The notes: generated by a model from the sequence alone, not told the origin. Shown: positions 1 to 8,785, counted from the first letter of the stretch. The stretch is DNA of 64,000 nucleotides from Veillonella parvula (GCF_902810435.1 NZ_LR778174.1:2082483-2146482), one strand, 5' to 3'. Numbers and translations: made by a program.

Positions 1-50
1 TAAAAATAACTTAGCTCGCTATGGAGGCTTTTAGAGATAGGGGCTTTGAC
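1..50 (+). repeat. Partial copy of the conserved-core palindrome family (copy A)
   Basis: The bases around 9-29 read ACTTAGCTCGCTATGGAGG, which matches the shared core found in the loops of the palindromes at 33.5 and 37.7 kb. The left arm lies outside the window, so the stem cannot be checked here. It sits just 3' of the minus-strand ArsC/Spx-like gene. Confidence 0.55.
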
Positions 51-64
51 CCAAGGTTATAAAA

Positions 65-418
65 TTAGAGCTTCAACGCCTCAACCCATTCTGCTTCTTT
101 AAATCCAACGAGTACTTTGTCTTCAAGAACCAAGATAGGACGTTTTACAAGCATACCATTAGATGCTAATAAAGCTAGTTTTTCTTCTTCACTAAGGTTC
201 GGCAATTTATCCTTTAATTGTTGTTCACGGTAGATCATACCAGAAGTATTAAAGAATGCTTTCAAATCCTTGCCAGATTGTGGATACCAAGCAGCAATCT
301 CCTCTGCTGTAGGGTTTTCAGACTTGATGTCACGATCTGTATACTTGATATTGTGATCATCTAAGAATTTCTTTGCTTTTTTGCATGTTGTGCATTTAGG
401 ATATTCAACGAATAACAT
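65..418 (-). CDS. ArsC/Spx-family thioredoxin-fold protein
   Basis: This 117-residue protein belongs to the ArsC/Spx/YffB family. It opens with a strand followed by Cys-Thr-Thr-Cys (C9-xx-C12), the redox CxxC of Spx and MgsR-like proteins. The family's RP-I-L stretch (residues about 93-97) precedes the C-terminal helix. Family members either bind RNA polymerase as redox-sensing regulators (Spx) or act as glutaredoxin-type arsenate reductases; sequence alone does not separate these roles. The length is normal for the family, and it appears to be a single-gene unit. Confidence 0.85.
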   Translation of the reverse strand: MLFVEYPKCTTCKKAKKFLDDHNIKYTDRDIKSENPTAEEIAAWYPQSGKDLKAFFNTSGMIYREQQLKDKLPNLSEEEKLALLASNGMLVKRPILVLEDKVLVGFKEAEWVEALKL

Positions 419-504
419 AGGTTCTCCTTATATCAATATTCAATGTTGTAACAACTTACTAATTTAAGATAATTGTACCAAATACATCGAAATTTATCAA
501 TATC

Positions 505-825
505 TTATTGACAGTCTACGGGTTCTAATGAAGCACAATGTGCAATAGAGGATAATACTTCATGCATCCCCTCACTAAGTTTTGCTGTACGCAAATCAAC
601 ATCCATCTGTAAACGCAAGAAATACCCTTCCGAAACACCAAAGTATTTCGCTAAACGCAACGATGTATCTGCTGAAATAGATCGTGTACCATTCAATATT
701 TCTTGAATCCGTGAAACAGGCACATGTATATCCTTAGCCAATCGATATGCAGATAGTCCTAATGGCTCCATAAACTCTTCTTTTAATATTTCACTAATGG
801 TAGGTGTAGGAATAAACTTTTCCAT
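505..825 (-). CDS. higA: HigA-type antitoxin (XRE helix-turn-helix)
   Basis: A 106-residue protein with an XRE helix-turn-helix at about residues 23-75 (LSAYRLAKDIHVPVSRIQEI, then a recognition helix and TSLRLAKYFG). This is the usual arrangement of HigA/VapI antidote proteins. It lies 16 bp downstream of the higB-like toxin gene on the same strand, the toxin-first order typical of higBA. HigA proteins neutralise HigB and usually repress their own promoter with the complex. The palindrome at 1141-1167 is the likely binding site. Confidence 0.9.
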   Translation of the reverse strand: MEKFIPTPTISEILKEEFMEPLGLSAYRLAKDIHVPVSRIQEILNGTRSISADTSLRLAKYFGVSEGYFLRLQMDVDLRTAKLSEGMHEVLSSIAHCASLEPVDCQ

Positions 826-841
826 ATTAATTTCCTCTCTA

Positions 842-1126
842 TTAATGATAATCTACAATTTCTACATCATAAAAACTACTATTATCTTTCACTTTAAAAC
901 ACAGTCTATACTGACCATTAATCCGCAAACTATACTGACCAAATCGATCTTCTTGCAACAACTCCAAGCGATTACCTGGTGGCCAGCGTAAATCTTGTAA
1001 TGATTCAGCATTGTCTAACAATAGTAATTTACGAAGAGCTAGCCTTTGTATAAACGGAGAAAAGCGTTTAGAAAAGCTTTGATAGTAAATTTTTTCTGTT
1101 TCCTTATCCTTAAATCCGATAATCAT
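842..1126 (-). CDS. higB: HigB/RelE-family toxin
   Basis: A 94-residue protein of the HigB family (RelE superfamily ribosome-dependent mRNA interferases). The C-terminal half carries the family pattern: a WPPGNRLE segment, then FGQYSLRINGQYRLCF and a final strand ending VEIVDYH with the terminal histidine often seen in this family. It is the first gene of a two-gene operon with the antitoxin 16 bp downstream. The start codon lies only about 9 nt after the predicted transcription start, so the leader is very short. Confidence 0.9.
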   Translation of the reverse strand: MIIGFKDKETEKIYYQSFSKRFSPFIQRLALRKLLLLDNAESLQDLRWPPGNRLELLQEDRFGQYSLRINGQYRLCFKVKDNSSFYDVEIVDYH

Positions 1127-1140
1127 AGAATCTCTCTTTC

Positions 1141-1170
1141 AATTATACCTGTTAAACAGGTATAATTCAA
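1141..1170 (-). promoter_or_regulatory. higBA promoter with overlapping 27-bp operator palindrome
   Basis: Bases 1141-1167 form a perfect palindrome (13-bp arms around one central base). On the minus strand the -35 is TTGAAT (1165-1170), the spacer is 17 bp (1148-1164) and the -10 is TATAAT (1142-1147). The palindrome covers the whole spacer and the -10, so a bound HigA dimer would block polymerase. Confidence 0.85.
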
Positions 1171-1384
1171 TAACATATACTTGATGAATAACTATACATA
1201 GAATTAAAATTATTCTACAAATAATTTTAATAAAGAGATTCTATAAAACATCATCTAAATCCTACACTTGAGATGACTCTATTGGCCACCTATTTCGGAA
1301 TGTAATCAATTTACCCTATCGTCATAATTGAATTAAAACTGTCATTAATTCCCACTTCAACTAAATTAATTTTAAAAAGTAAAA

Positions 1385-1448
1385 AGACCTACATCCTCGA
1401 CCGTATCATGTATAAAATACATATTAAAGGTTGAGAGAATATAGGTCT
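1385..1448 (-). terminator. Terminator after the DUF554 gene
   Basis: AGACCTA (1385-1391) pairs with TAGGTCT (1442-1448) and the pairing continues inward imperfectly. On the minus strand the stem is followed by a run of five T. It lies about 35 bp after the DUF554 stop codon. Confidence 0.6.
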
Positions 1449-1482
1449 CTTATAAAAATCTATGTATTATTTATAATGCTAG

Positions 1483-2199
1483 TTATAGCAAAAATGTAAG
1501 TCCCATTGCCACAAAGATGGCTGGCAGAAGGTTTGCAATACGTACTTTGCCAGGCCAGATGAGGTCGATACCAACGCAGAAAATCAGAATAGATCCGACG
1601 TAGGATAGGTTATCGATGGCACTAGGTGTCATCAACGGCGCTGCAATATGTGCCATTGCCGTGATGAGCCATTGCGTAATACCTACAGGAATAAAGGAGA
1701 ACAGTGCCCCTTTACCCATAGAAGATACCATAACCATAACGATGATGCCGTCAAGGATGCCTTTTAAAAGTAATGTCTGATAATTTCCAGTAAGGCCATC
1801 TTGAATGGAACCAAGTACACCCATAGCACCTACGGTAAACGTTAAAGATGCAGTGATAAAAGCATGCGTAAACTTTGGATCCCCAGCGTTGCCAGTGCGA
1901 GCTTTCACCCAATCACCAAACACAGTAATCCAATGATTAAGGTCGATAATTTCGCCAATAACGGCGCCTACGACCATGCTAATAATCATCAACAGCGGGC
2001 CCGTTGTCTGTAAAGATCCATTGACAATGACGAGCATATACTGCATGGCCCCGCTCATACCGAGGAGGAGCACGATAATACCGCTCACAATCATGAGCGT
2101 CTGCTTTAAATTTTCTTTCATAAAGCGACCAAACGCGAGGCCACATAGGCTACCAGCTATGATAAGGCCAACATTAATGGCCGTTCCCAAACCAATCAT
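1483..2199 (-). CDS. DUF554 family membrane protein
   Basis: A 238-residue, strongly hydrophobic protein with about six to seven predicted membrane spans. The N-terminus (MIGLGTAINVGLIIAGSLCG) and the central ITASLTFTVGAMGVLGSIQDG segment are typical of the DUF554/YdfK family. Members are inner-membrane proteins of unknown function, sometimes suggested to transport small solutes. It is transcribed alone, with its own terminator at 1385-1448. Confidence 0.85.
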   Translation of the reverse strand: MIGLGTAINVGLIIAGSLCGLAFGRFMKENLKQTLMIVSGIIVLLLGMSGAMQYMLVIVNGSLQTTGPLLMIISMVVGAVIGEIIDLNHWITVFGDWVKARTGNAGDPKFTHAFITASLTFTVGAMGVLGSIQDGLTGNYQTLLLKGILDGIIVMVMVSSMGKGALFSFIPVGITQWLITAMAHIAAPLMTPSAIDNLSYVGSILIFCVGIDLIWPGKVRIANLLPAIFVAMGLTFLL

Positions 2200-2405
2200 A
2201 TATTTCCCTTCTTTAATTGTAAAAGTAACACTATCAATTTACTTCAGTATAGCAATCATATCGAAATAAATCAATTTATATGGCGTAAAATATATAGTTG
2301 AAATTGGATTAATTAAAGTTTTTTAGGACCATACATATAGCCTGATTAATGCTGCTATAGGTCTCACTAATACGGTATTGCTCCTCTTATAACATTATAT
2401 ACAGC

Positions 2406-2435
2406 AAAAAGCCTCTACCCAATAAGGGTAGAGGC
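2406..2435 (-). terminator. Strong intrinsic terminator
   Basis: GCCTCTACCC (2411-2420) pairs perfectly with GGGTAGAGGC (2426-2435), with a 5-nt loop. On the minus strand it is followed by five T (2406-2410). It ends the candidate small RNA and/or the tag transcript. Confidence 0.85.
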
Positions 2436-2551
2436 TCTGTATAGTTTATAGCGTTGAGAGAGAACTAATGATAGACCCGCTTAGGAGAGAGAGAGTATAT
2501 GTGTTTATATATAAAGCGGGCCGACATGAGATGAGTCGCTATCGCCTCATC
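2406..2551 (-). ncRNA. Candidate small RNA
   Basis: The roughly 450-bp gap between the DUF554 gene and tag contains a self-contained minus-strand unit. A promoter lies at 2558-2586 (TTGTGG, 17 bp, TACACT). It is followed by a hairpin at 2530-2551 (GATGAG/CTCATC), a second with 7-bp arms at 2476-2482 and 2514-2520, and a strong intrinsic terminator at 2406-2435. No open reading frame fits. It could instead be a long 3' region of tag; the promoter favours an independent RNA of about 145 nt. Confidence 0.4.
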
Positions 2552-2649
2552 GACTTTAGTGTACACCCAATTCCACATAACCACAAATTCAATTATGTAA
2601 ACACAAGTATGCACAAAAACTATTGTTAACTAATCTATACTTATCGCCC

Positions 2650-3249
2650 TTACGCTTCATCGTCTACAGGTAACCGTACGATATCTGCTGTTTTATTAAT
2701 CTCCTCAAAGCAAGGGCAGTCTTTACCGTGATCATTGATGAGGCCACTAGCTTGTAGATGCGAATAAATTGTGACAGGGCCTACAAACTTAAAGCCCCTC
2801 TTCTTTAGGTCTTTGCTAATCCGTGTAGATAAACCATTCTTTGTAGGAAAATGACCTTCTGGATGGTTTTCATAAATAATCGTTTTATGATTGGTAAATC
2901 CCCAAATATAGTTGCAGAACGAACCAAATTCAGATTGAATACGTTTAAAAGCAGCAGCATTATTGATAATAGCTTCAATTTTAGGACGATGCTTAAGCAT
3001 CCCCTCCGTCTGCATGATGCGTTCAATGTCGCTTTCACCATAAGCAGCCACCGCATCAATATCAAAATAATCAAAGCATTCTCGAATGATGTTCCGTTTA
3101 TTCAAAATCGTAAGCCAACTGAGACCACATTGGAGACTTTCAAGACAAAGATGTTCAAATTGATGTTGGTCATCATGAATTGGTCGGCCCCACTCGTAAT
3201 CGTGGTAATCCTGATATAAAGGCGTCGTCGGCCATTCACAAGTCGTCAT
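2650..3249 (-). CDS. tag: DNA-3-methyladenine glycosylase I (Tag)
   Basis: The protein (199 residues from the chosen start) removes 3-methyladenine from alkylated DNA as the first step of base excision repair. It opens CEWP and carries the family signature YEWGRPIHDDQHQFEHLCLE, with the conserved acidic residue in the helix that follows. The C-terminal zinc-binding Cys/His set includes the CPCFEE segment. The start at 3249 is preferred over a longer frame because GGAGGTG lies 6 nt upstream, and its ATG overlaps the TGA of the upstream membrane-protein gene by one base. That implies translational coupling. Confidence 0.93.
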   Translation of the reverse strand: MTTCEWPTTPLYQDYHDYEWGRPIHDDQHQFEHLCLESLQCGLSWLTILNKRNIIRECFDYFDIDAVAAYGESDIERIMQTEGMLKHRPKIEAIINNAAAFKRIQSEFGSFCNYIWGFTNHKTIIYENHPEGHFPTKNGLSTRISKDLKKRGFKFVGPVTIYSHLQASGLINDHGKDCPCFEEINKTADIVRLPVDDEA

Positions 3250-3746
3250 CACACACCTCCATGAGCCCATACGAGGACGTCATACATGAGCGCTACTACG
3301 AGGCCCATTACGAGATGACCACCCACATAAAATGGCACTAGATAATAAATGAATAAAAGCAAGGAATGCAAGGCTTTACGAAGCCATACAATCGGCGTAG
3401 ATGTGTCGCCACCTACTTTACTATCAAGCCAATTATGGACGGTGTAAATAGGCGTTCCTAAACGGCGAATCCAGTCTGGAACACGTACCCCAGGATTCAA
3501 ACCAGGGCAATAGAAGATTACCAAGGGCAACGCCACCACATCAATGACGAGCAATAGCGTCAACATAAAAGCAAACCAATCTAATTCGCCTTCCCACGTG
3601 AAGGGTTGTGCCATGAAACGGGCCCCCCACAAATAGGCTTTGTATACGATATACGGTTCTAATAGCCATAATAAGGGCTTCACTACACTCATGGGACTAC
3701 CTACATTAAACAAAAAATAATAAAAACTACGCATTTGCGTAGTCAT
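3249..3746 (-). CDS. Membrane protein of unknown function
   Basis: A 165-residue protein with three to four hydrophobic segments (about residues 18-45, 57-80, 125-160). It has no motif I recognise. It is the first gene of a two-gene operon with tag; its stop codon overlaps the tag start. A perfect 27-bp palindrome lies 48 bp upstream of its start codon and may control the operon. A role linked to alkylation repair is possible from context only. Confidence 0.7.
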   Translation of the reverse strand: MTTQMRSFYYFLFNVGSPMSVVKPLLWLLEPYIVYKAYLWGARFMAQPFTWEGELDWFAFMLTLLLVIDVVALPLVIFYCPGLNPGVRVPDWIRRLGTPIYTVHNWLDSKVGGDTSTPIVWLRKALHSLLLFIYYLVPFYVGGHLVMGLVVALMYDVLVWAHGGV

Positions 3747-3793
3747 TTCATATATACAACATTCCGATTATATCGACTGAATACCAAGGATAT

Positions 3794-3820
3794 AGTGATT
3801 TTCTAGGCTAGAAAATCACT
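3794..3820. promoter_or_regulatory. 27-bp perfect palindrome upstream of the tag operon
   Basis: AGTGATTTTCTAG, one base, then CTAGAAAATCACT. A TATAAT -10 follows on the minus strand between the palindrome and the start codon at 3746, but no good -35 is present at 17 bp. That suits a site for an activator or a repressor. No T-run follows on either side, so a terminator is unlikely. Confidence 0.5.
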
Positions 3821-4000
3821 TCATACACACCATTTTTTAGTCCTTACATACATCGATTTTCATATTAATATTATATCAGATTTTGCAGTTCTTGTGGGAT
3901 TATATTTTATAAAAATTTTATCAATTTACACTATTTATAGTACTGATCAACAAAAGAAGTCACTATATAAGCTATTTCTCTCTATTTCATTATTCTAAAA

Positions 4001-4030
4001 GCCCTTTATCCAATTTAATAGATAAAGGGC
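4001..4030 (-). terminator. Intrinsic terminator of the 4069-4647 gene
   Basis: GCCCTTTATC (4001-4010) and GATAAAGGGC (4021-4030) form a perfect 10-bp stem with a 10-nt loop. On the minus strand four T follow. Confidence 0.85.
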
Positions 4031-4068
4031 TGCATATATGTATTAAGACTTTCACTAATAAAAGCAGT

Positions 4069-4647
4069 TTAGTTGTCACTAATAATAATTTTCGTCACCT
4101 TGCTGCCATTGTGCTCGAAAAATATACCTACAATATTGTCACTGTTATAGCGTAGATATCCATAGAACCATCGATTATTAAAGTCTATAAAATCAGGACG
4201 GCCATAGATGTCCATCACTTTTTTCAAGGAATCGCCAACAGCAATGCCACGGGCAGTCACGGCATCACGATTGCTGACAATCATATACCATACGATAGGA
4301 CGACTATCTTGCATCAAAGAATGTCCAAATTTGATGCCCCCATAAGTGAGCTCATCACGTTTCTCACTCGTCGGCTGACCTAGACTAGCTTTTACCGCAT
4401 CAAAGGACGTACCTAGTGAAACGCCGGCAATTCTCATATCTTCATCAGGCAAAGGGGCTCCAATAGCTTGCCCTGGCCGATAATGACGATATTGCTCCGC
4501 TTTGGGCCAAGTTGGTGAAAGCTTAGCATTGCTCGTTTCCAACCGATCCATGGCTTTACTTAACCAACTAGCATCGGCAACTGAACTCACATTGCTAGCT
4601 AATAATAAAGCCACACCTAAACTAATTGCAATAAATTTTGTTTTCAT
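4069..4647 (-). CDS. Exported protein with two BamE/SmpA-like repeats
   Basis: A 192-residue protein with a clear signal peptide (MKTKFIAISLGVALLLASNVSSVADA, cleavage likely after ADA). Two internal repeats resemble the small BamE/SmpA-like fold: GVSLGTSFDAVKASLGQP (about 76-93) and GIAVGDSLKKVMDIYGRPD (about 136-154). This G-x-S/D-x-x-V-x-x-x-x-G-x-P pattern is common in exported proteins of Negativicutes, whose functions are unknown. It is transcribed alone with its own terminator. Confidence 0.75.
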   Translation of the reverse strand: MKTKFIAISLGVALLLASNVSSVADASWLSKAMDRLETSNAKLSPTWPKAEQYRHYRPGQAIGAPLPDEDMRIAGVSLGTSFDAVKASLGQPTSEKRDELTYGGIKFGHSLMQDSRPIVWYMIVSNRDAVTARGIAVGDSLKKVMDIYGRPDFIDFNNRWFYGYLRYNSDNIVGIFFEHNGSKVTKIIISDN

Positions 4648-4902
4648 GTTTCTCTCCTAGTCTCTCAATCTATAAATGACCTATCAACCTAATATTAACA
4701 TAATCACATTGAAATCAGAACCTAACACTACAATATCTATAAAAAAGCACTCATGTCCTACAGGAAGTAGTAGCATGTAAGCAAAACACGCTCCATGTCA
4801 CTTAAAAATATAGTCATTTAGTTATATAATTATACTTAATAACATAACCTACGGATTACTACAACACCAATAAATGCAGAAATGTAAGCGGGAGATACCA
4901 CC

Positions 4903-6231
4903 ATGACTAAACTACCACTATTAGCGTGTGCTTTCATCATGAGCACTATATTATCACCAATAGGAGCCATCGATGTTAATATTCCTGGTGCAGATTCTAA
5001 GATTTCCAAGGATGCCTACATAAATTACCAAACCACGAACCCTGATATTGAAAAGGATGTAGCAAACTATGTGAAGACATTAAAGTTAACGGACAAGGCT
5101 AAGGGTATTAGTAAAAACGAAATTGAGTATACTAAAGCAGCCTCTATATATCGCGGTCAACATTACCATAATACAATCATATCCATTCACGATAATTACA
5201 ACCAAATTCGGCTTTCATTCCCTGTAGCGGGCATAAAAAGTGATTATCATATAGGGCGTTACAAAAATCCGAGTCGAACCATTGAGGACTATCGAGTGTT
5301 AACCGATAACGGAAGTCTCAATTTAGAAATTGACTACGCAGATTTTAAAGATTACGACTGGCGCAACACCAAAATAGCTTATGAAAAGCTAACAGACAAA
5401 GACGTCCGTAATTTCTTGCAAGCCAATGCGAAACGAAAGTCCTCAAAACACGTTTCTGATATAAAAGGCACTGTATTTTCATATCCTACTGTTACCTACA
5501 GCACTTGGGATAGCATGAAGATGCCACACCTTAAAAACGGTAAAAAAACAACGCTCACCATCGACACGATTAATTTTAAATTTAAGGGCTATAACATGCG
5601 TTATCCTTTATATCACGCAGGGTTTGTCTATTATGATAACAACCCCGTTCTGAACAAGGTTCCTACAGATAAATTATTGGCTAATTATGTACTTCCCTCT
5701 GTACAAAACCTAAATGAATTAAATCAATATTCACGCATAGAAAGCTTAAACGGTGTACAATACCGTGTACCAAAAGACGCCATATACGAAGGTGAAAGTA
5801 AGGGCACCGACCACCAAGATATTAGATACTACAAAAAAGGAGACATAACATTCTTTATTTCTACTGACAATATTCCTAAAAACCCATATGCGCATGAACT
5901 TGTTATAAACGGTCATTACAATTTTAAAACTGATTTAAATACGTTCTGGGATATTTACCGTTACCATCCATCAGCATCAGACTATATCAATTACTCAGTT
6001 GTATGGAACAATAACATCCCTGGTCTAACCATACACAGCTATGAACCTAATAAGGATGATCACATTCTAAACTTTAACTCCTATGATGGCATATATAGTT
6101 TTACTTATACTATCTTCTATCCAAGTTTTTTAAGTGCTGAGGAAGTTCAAAAATTACGGAATATGATTGAGTTCTTTGATTCTACCAATAATCCTAATTT
6201 TAAAATGCAAGAACACGTTCTATTTCCATAA
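4903..6231 (+). CDS. Exported protein, paralogue of the 9350-10573 gene product
   Basis: A 442-residue protein with an N-terminal signal peptide (about residues 1-22, ending PIGA). I do not recognise a family. It aligns with the protein from 9350-10573 at several blocks: VNIPGADSKISKDAYINYQ against PPVPGADSSIPDNAYQNYR, NYVLPSVQNLNELN against NVVIPSIQPLDELA, SVVWNNNIPG against SAIVWNNGVP, and a C-terminal LRNMIEFFD against LRNIMEYLD. The two are therefore diverged paralogues 3 kb apart on opposite strands. The start is supported by GCGGGAG about 8 nt upstream. Confidence 0.8.
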   Translation: MTKLPLLACAFIMSTILSPIGAIDVNIPGADSKISKDAYINYQTTNPDIEKDVANYVKTLKLTDKAKGISKNEIEYTKAASIYRGQHYHNTIISIHDNYNQIRLSFPVAGIKSDYHIGRYKNPSRTIEDYRVLTDNGSLNLEIDYADFKDYDWRNTKIAYEKLTDKDVRNFLQANAKRKSSKHVSDIKGTVFSYPTVTYSTWDSMKMPHLKNGKKTTLTIDTINFKFKGYNMRYPLYHAGFVYYDNNPVLNKVPTDKLLANYVLPSVQNLNELNQYSRIESLNGVQYRVPKDAIYEGESKGTDHQDIRYYKKGDITFFISTDNIPKNPYAHELVINGHYNFKTDLNTFWDIYRYHPSASDYINYSVVWNNNIPGLTIHSYEPNKDDHILNFNSYDGIYSFTYTIFYPSFLSAEEVQKLRNMIEFFDSTNNPNFKMQEHVLFP

Positions 6232-6312
6232 GCATAGACGATCTATATCAACACCATTATAAAATAGCTTTCATAAGCATTATATTATACAAATATATAA
6301 ATTAACTAACAA

Positions 6313-6349
6313 AAGTCGAGCAACTAAACGATAGAAGCTCGACTTTTTT
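6313..6349 (+). terminator. Intrinsic terminator of the 4903-6231 gene
   Basis: AAGTCGAGC (6313-6321) pairs with GCTCGACTT (6337-6345), followed by a run of T on the plus strand. Confidence 0.9.
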
Positions 6350-6442
6350 AGTACTAGAAAACTAAAATATACTTAGTTAAGATACAGCATTCACGGTATC
6401 CCAAAGAATTGTATGTATGTCTTCATTTGTTATGTGGACAGA

Positions 6443-6979
6443 CTAGCCCTCTATGGCGTCAACTACTTCGCCGATGTACATATAATGAGGTTCCCAACGA
6501 TCCTTACCAGCTTGGGTATACATGGACGGATTCGCTGCATAATATTCCTTTACATGGGCTGCTAAATGAGATTCGTCAAATTGATGTTCATACAGTTTTT
6601 TACATACAAATGTTAACTCTGCTTCTTTGAAAGTCACCCCATTGCCTGCCGCAACTGGTGTTAGTCCAGAATTTGCCACCTTATTTTCATCGCGACCAGA
6701 ATGAGAACCTAAATAACCAAGAGCCTTGCGATAGCTTTCAGGGAAGAAACTAACTGTAAAGGTATCATATTTAGCCATAAACTCTTGAGTGTAACGGGCC
6801 GGATGGATGTACACAGTCACCGTGGATATATCGCCACCATTAGGGCCCCATATGTTGCCCATACTGCCCCAACTAACCGTACAAGTGTTGAAGTCATCAG
6901 GCGTCCCAGCCGTAACAAGAGCCCAACGATCTTCGAACATGGTAAAAGCTTTATAATCCTTTGTTTCAAATGGTTTCAT
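6443..6979 (-). CDS. Flavin reductase-like domain protein
   Basis: A 178-residue protein of the flavin-reductase-like (FMN-binding split barrel, flavoredoxin type) family. Typical segments are ALVTAGTPDDFNTCTVSWGSMGNIWGPNG near residues 20-48, the VYIHPARYTQEFM helix, and FTVSFFPESYRKALGYLGSHSGRDENK. Such proteins bind FMN and reduce flavins or transfer electrons; the partner is not evident. Its start is divergent from the antisense-RNA promoter at 7003-7031, only 24 bp away. Confidence 0.85.
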   Translation of the reverse strand: MKPFETKDYKAFTMFEDRWALVTAGTPDDFNTCTVSWGSMGNIWGPNGGDISTVTVYIHPARYTQEFMAKYDTFTVSFFPESYRKALGYLGSHSGRDENKVANSGLTPVAAGNGVTFKEAELTFVCKKLYEHQFDESHLAAHVKEYYAANPSMYTQAGKDRWEPHYMYIGEVVDAIEG

Positions 6980-7002
6980 AATGACCTCCAGTTTATCTCA
7001 AT

Positions 7003-7210
7003 TTGACGATATAAATCTTTACCCCTATAATATAGGTAGATAGTCAGACGAGTAGTTGCGTCAGGCTCATCTCTAATAACATATAAACATGTAGAAATGG
7101 CCTTTTCGTTTTATCTAATTTCCGAAGAAACGAAGGGCTATTTGTCTTTTCCAAGACAAATAAGCGCTATTAATGCCCCAAAAATCCCGTTAATAACGGG
7201 ATTTTTTATT
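7003..7210 (+). ncRNA. Antitoxin-type RNA, copy 1 (toxin half lost)
   Basis: A consensus promoter TTGACG, 17 bp, TATAAT (7003-7031) drives plus-strand transcription from about 7038. The transcribed region closely matches copy 2 at 8978-9120: the GACG/CGTC hairpin, GGCTCATCTC, and the conserved 3' part. It ends in a strong terminator (7181-7205 plus T-run). On the minus strand only the C-terminal half of the toxin reading frame survives (GALIALICLGKDK stop, about 7137-7178); the N-terminal half is replaced by the terminator. So this copy keeps the RNA but no intact toxin. Confidence 0.6.
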
Positions 7211-7366
7211 CCCAATGTATATATATTCTCCAACAAGCAATAAAACTCCTCTTTGTATTTTCCCCAGTTTTTATGGATAATTAAACTATACTTGATATAT
7301 GCACCGCAAGTAGTAAGGGTGATTTAGTATGAATCTCTAGATAGTGTAAATTTTTGGAGGTGTCAT

Positions 7367-8785
7367 ATGGATTCTCTGACTATTATTTGGGTTATTGTTT
7401 GCGCCTATTTATTACTGAATTTATTAGTCGGCGTGTATTGTCATATTCGTGTAAAAGATAGTACTGACTATCTACTCGCAGGTCGTCGTATTGGGGTTCT
7501 TATGACGGCAGGCACATTAGCAGCTACGGAAATCGGTGGTGGGAGCACCGTAGGTGTAGCAGCGAAAGCGTATGGTTCTTGGGGTTTATCTGCAGGTTGG
7601 TACGTTGTATCTGCAGGGATTGGCGTTATTCTCGTTGCTTTCATCGCACCGCTCTTACGGCGTGCCATGGCAACCACAGTGCCAGAGATCATCGGCCGTC
7701 GTTTCGGCGCGTCTAGCCATCTCATTACTTCCATTCTGTCCATGCTGGCAACGATCACACTAGCAGGCGTACAGATTACAGCAACTGCAACCATTATTAG
7801 CGTTCTCACAGGACTTTCAACAGAGCTCGCAATCCTCATCTGTGGCGCGGTACTCGTAATTTACACCATGTCCGGCGGTATGTGGAGTGTAACGATGACG
7901 GACGTTATCCATTTCTTCGTTCTCGTTGGGGGCTTCTCCCTCGCTGTGCCGTTCGTATTGCACAATGTGGGCGGCTGGGAATCGGTAGTGGCGAAATTGC
8001 CACCTGAACAGTTAGGATTTACGAAGGTTGGTTGGAAAACCATCATCGGCCTTATTATCATGTACTTTATGACCTTCTCCACCGGCCAAGAGTCCGTTCA
8101 ACGGTACTTCGCAGCGAAGGATGAAAGAACGGCCGTTCTCGGTTCTATCATTTGTGGCATTATCATGGCTCTATTCGCCTTTGTTCCTGCGGTTTTAGGC
8201 CTCGTAGCATTGTCTGAATTCCCGAACATCGAAGCGAACAATGCGGTGGCAACGGTAGCGCTTAACCTCATGCCTCCTGTAATGGCAGGCTTCGTTATGG
8301 CTGCGGTCGTGTCGGCTACGCTTTCATCAGGCGCAGGCGACCTCTTAGGCGCCGCTACTGTATTTACCAAGGATATTGTGGAACATCATTTTGGTAAAAG
8401 CCTCACTGACGCTCAGCTCACAAATTACAGCCGTCTGTGCGTGCTATTCCTCGGCATCATCGCCATCATCATCTCCCTCGTAAGCAAAGCCATCATTCCG
8501 ATGCTCGTATTTGCTTTCACCATGAGATCCGCTGGCCCATTCGCTGCATTCCTACTTGGCCTCACTTGGAAAAATGCAACAGCTGGCGCCGGCATTTGGT
8601 CCATCGTGCTCGGCTCCATCGCAGGCGTGTACTGGGAATTCGTTGGCAACCCATATGGTATCATGTCCATCATCTTCGGTTCCATCGTGAGCCTCATCGT
8701 CTTTGTGGCTGTGGTATTCATTGAACGATCTATGGGTAAACCACCGGCTCCTCCGGCTATACCTGATGATATAAAAGAAATATAA
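7367..8785 (+). CDS. Sodium:solute symporter (SSS family)
   Basis: A 472-residue membrane protein with about 13 predicted spans, the size and layout of SSS-family (SLC5-like) Na+/solute symporters. The family regions include YLLAGRRIGVLMTAGTLAATEIGGGSTVG near the N-terminus and the GWxxxxxxxxxYFMTFSTGQESVQRYFAAKD segment in the middle. The solute (for example a carboxylate or an amino acid) cannot be told from sequence. The start is fixed by GGAGGTG 6 nt upstream. The gene is flanked by two direct copies of an antisense-RNA module. Confidence 0.9.
   Translation: MDSLTIIWVIVCAYLLLNLLVGVYCHIRVKDSTDYLLAGRRIGVLMTAGTLAATEIGGGSTVGVAAKAYGSWGLSAGWYVVSAGIGVILVAFIAPLLRRAMATTVPEIIGRRFGASSHLITSILSMLATITLAGVQITATATIISVLTGLSTELAILICGAVLVIYTMSGGMWSVTMTDVIHFFVLVGGFSLAVPFVLHNVGGWESVVAKLPPEQLGFTKVGWKTIIGLIIMYFMTFSTGQESVQRYFAAKDERTAVLGSIICGIIMALFAFVPAVLGLVALSEFPNIEANNAVATVALNLMPPVMAGFVMAAVVSATLSSGAGDLLGAATVFTKDIVEHHFGKSLTDAQLTNYSRLCVLFLGIIAIIISLVSKAIIPMLVFAFTMRSAGPFAAFLLGLTWKNATAGAGIWSIVLGSIAGVYWEFVGNPYGIMSIIFGSIVSLIVFVAVVFIERSMGKPPAPPAIPDDIKEI

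Noticed and set aside
797..991. A plus-strand frame opposite higB/higA
   Set aside because: Overlaps a well supported operon on the other strand, with no independent signal.
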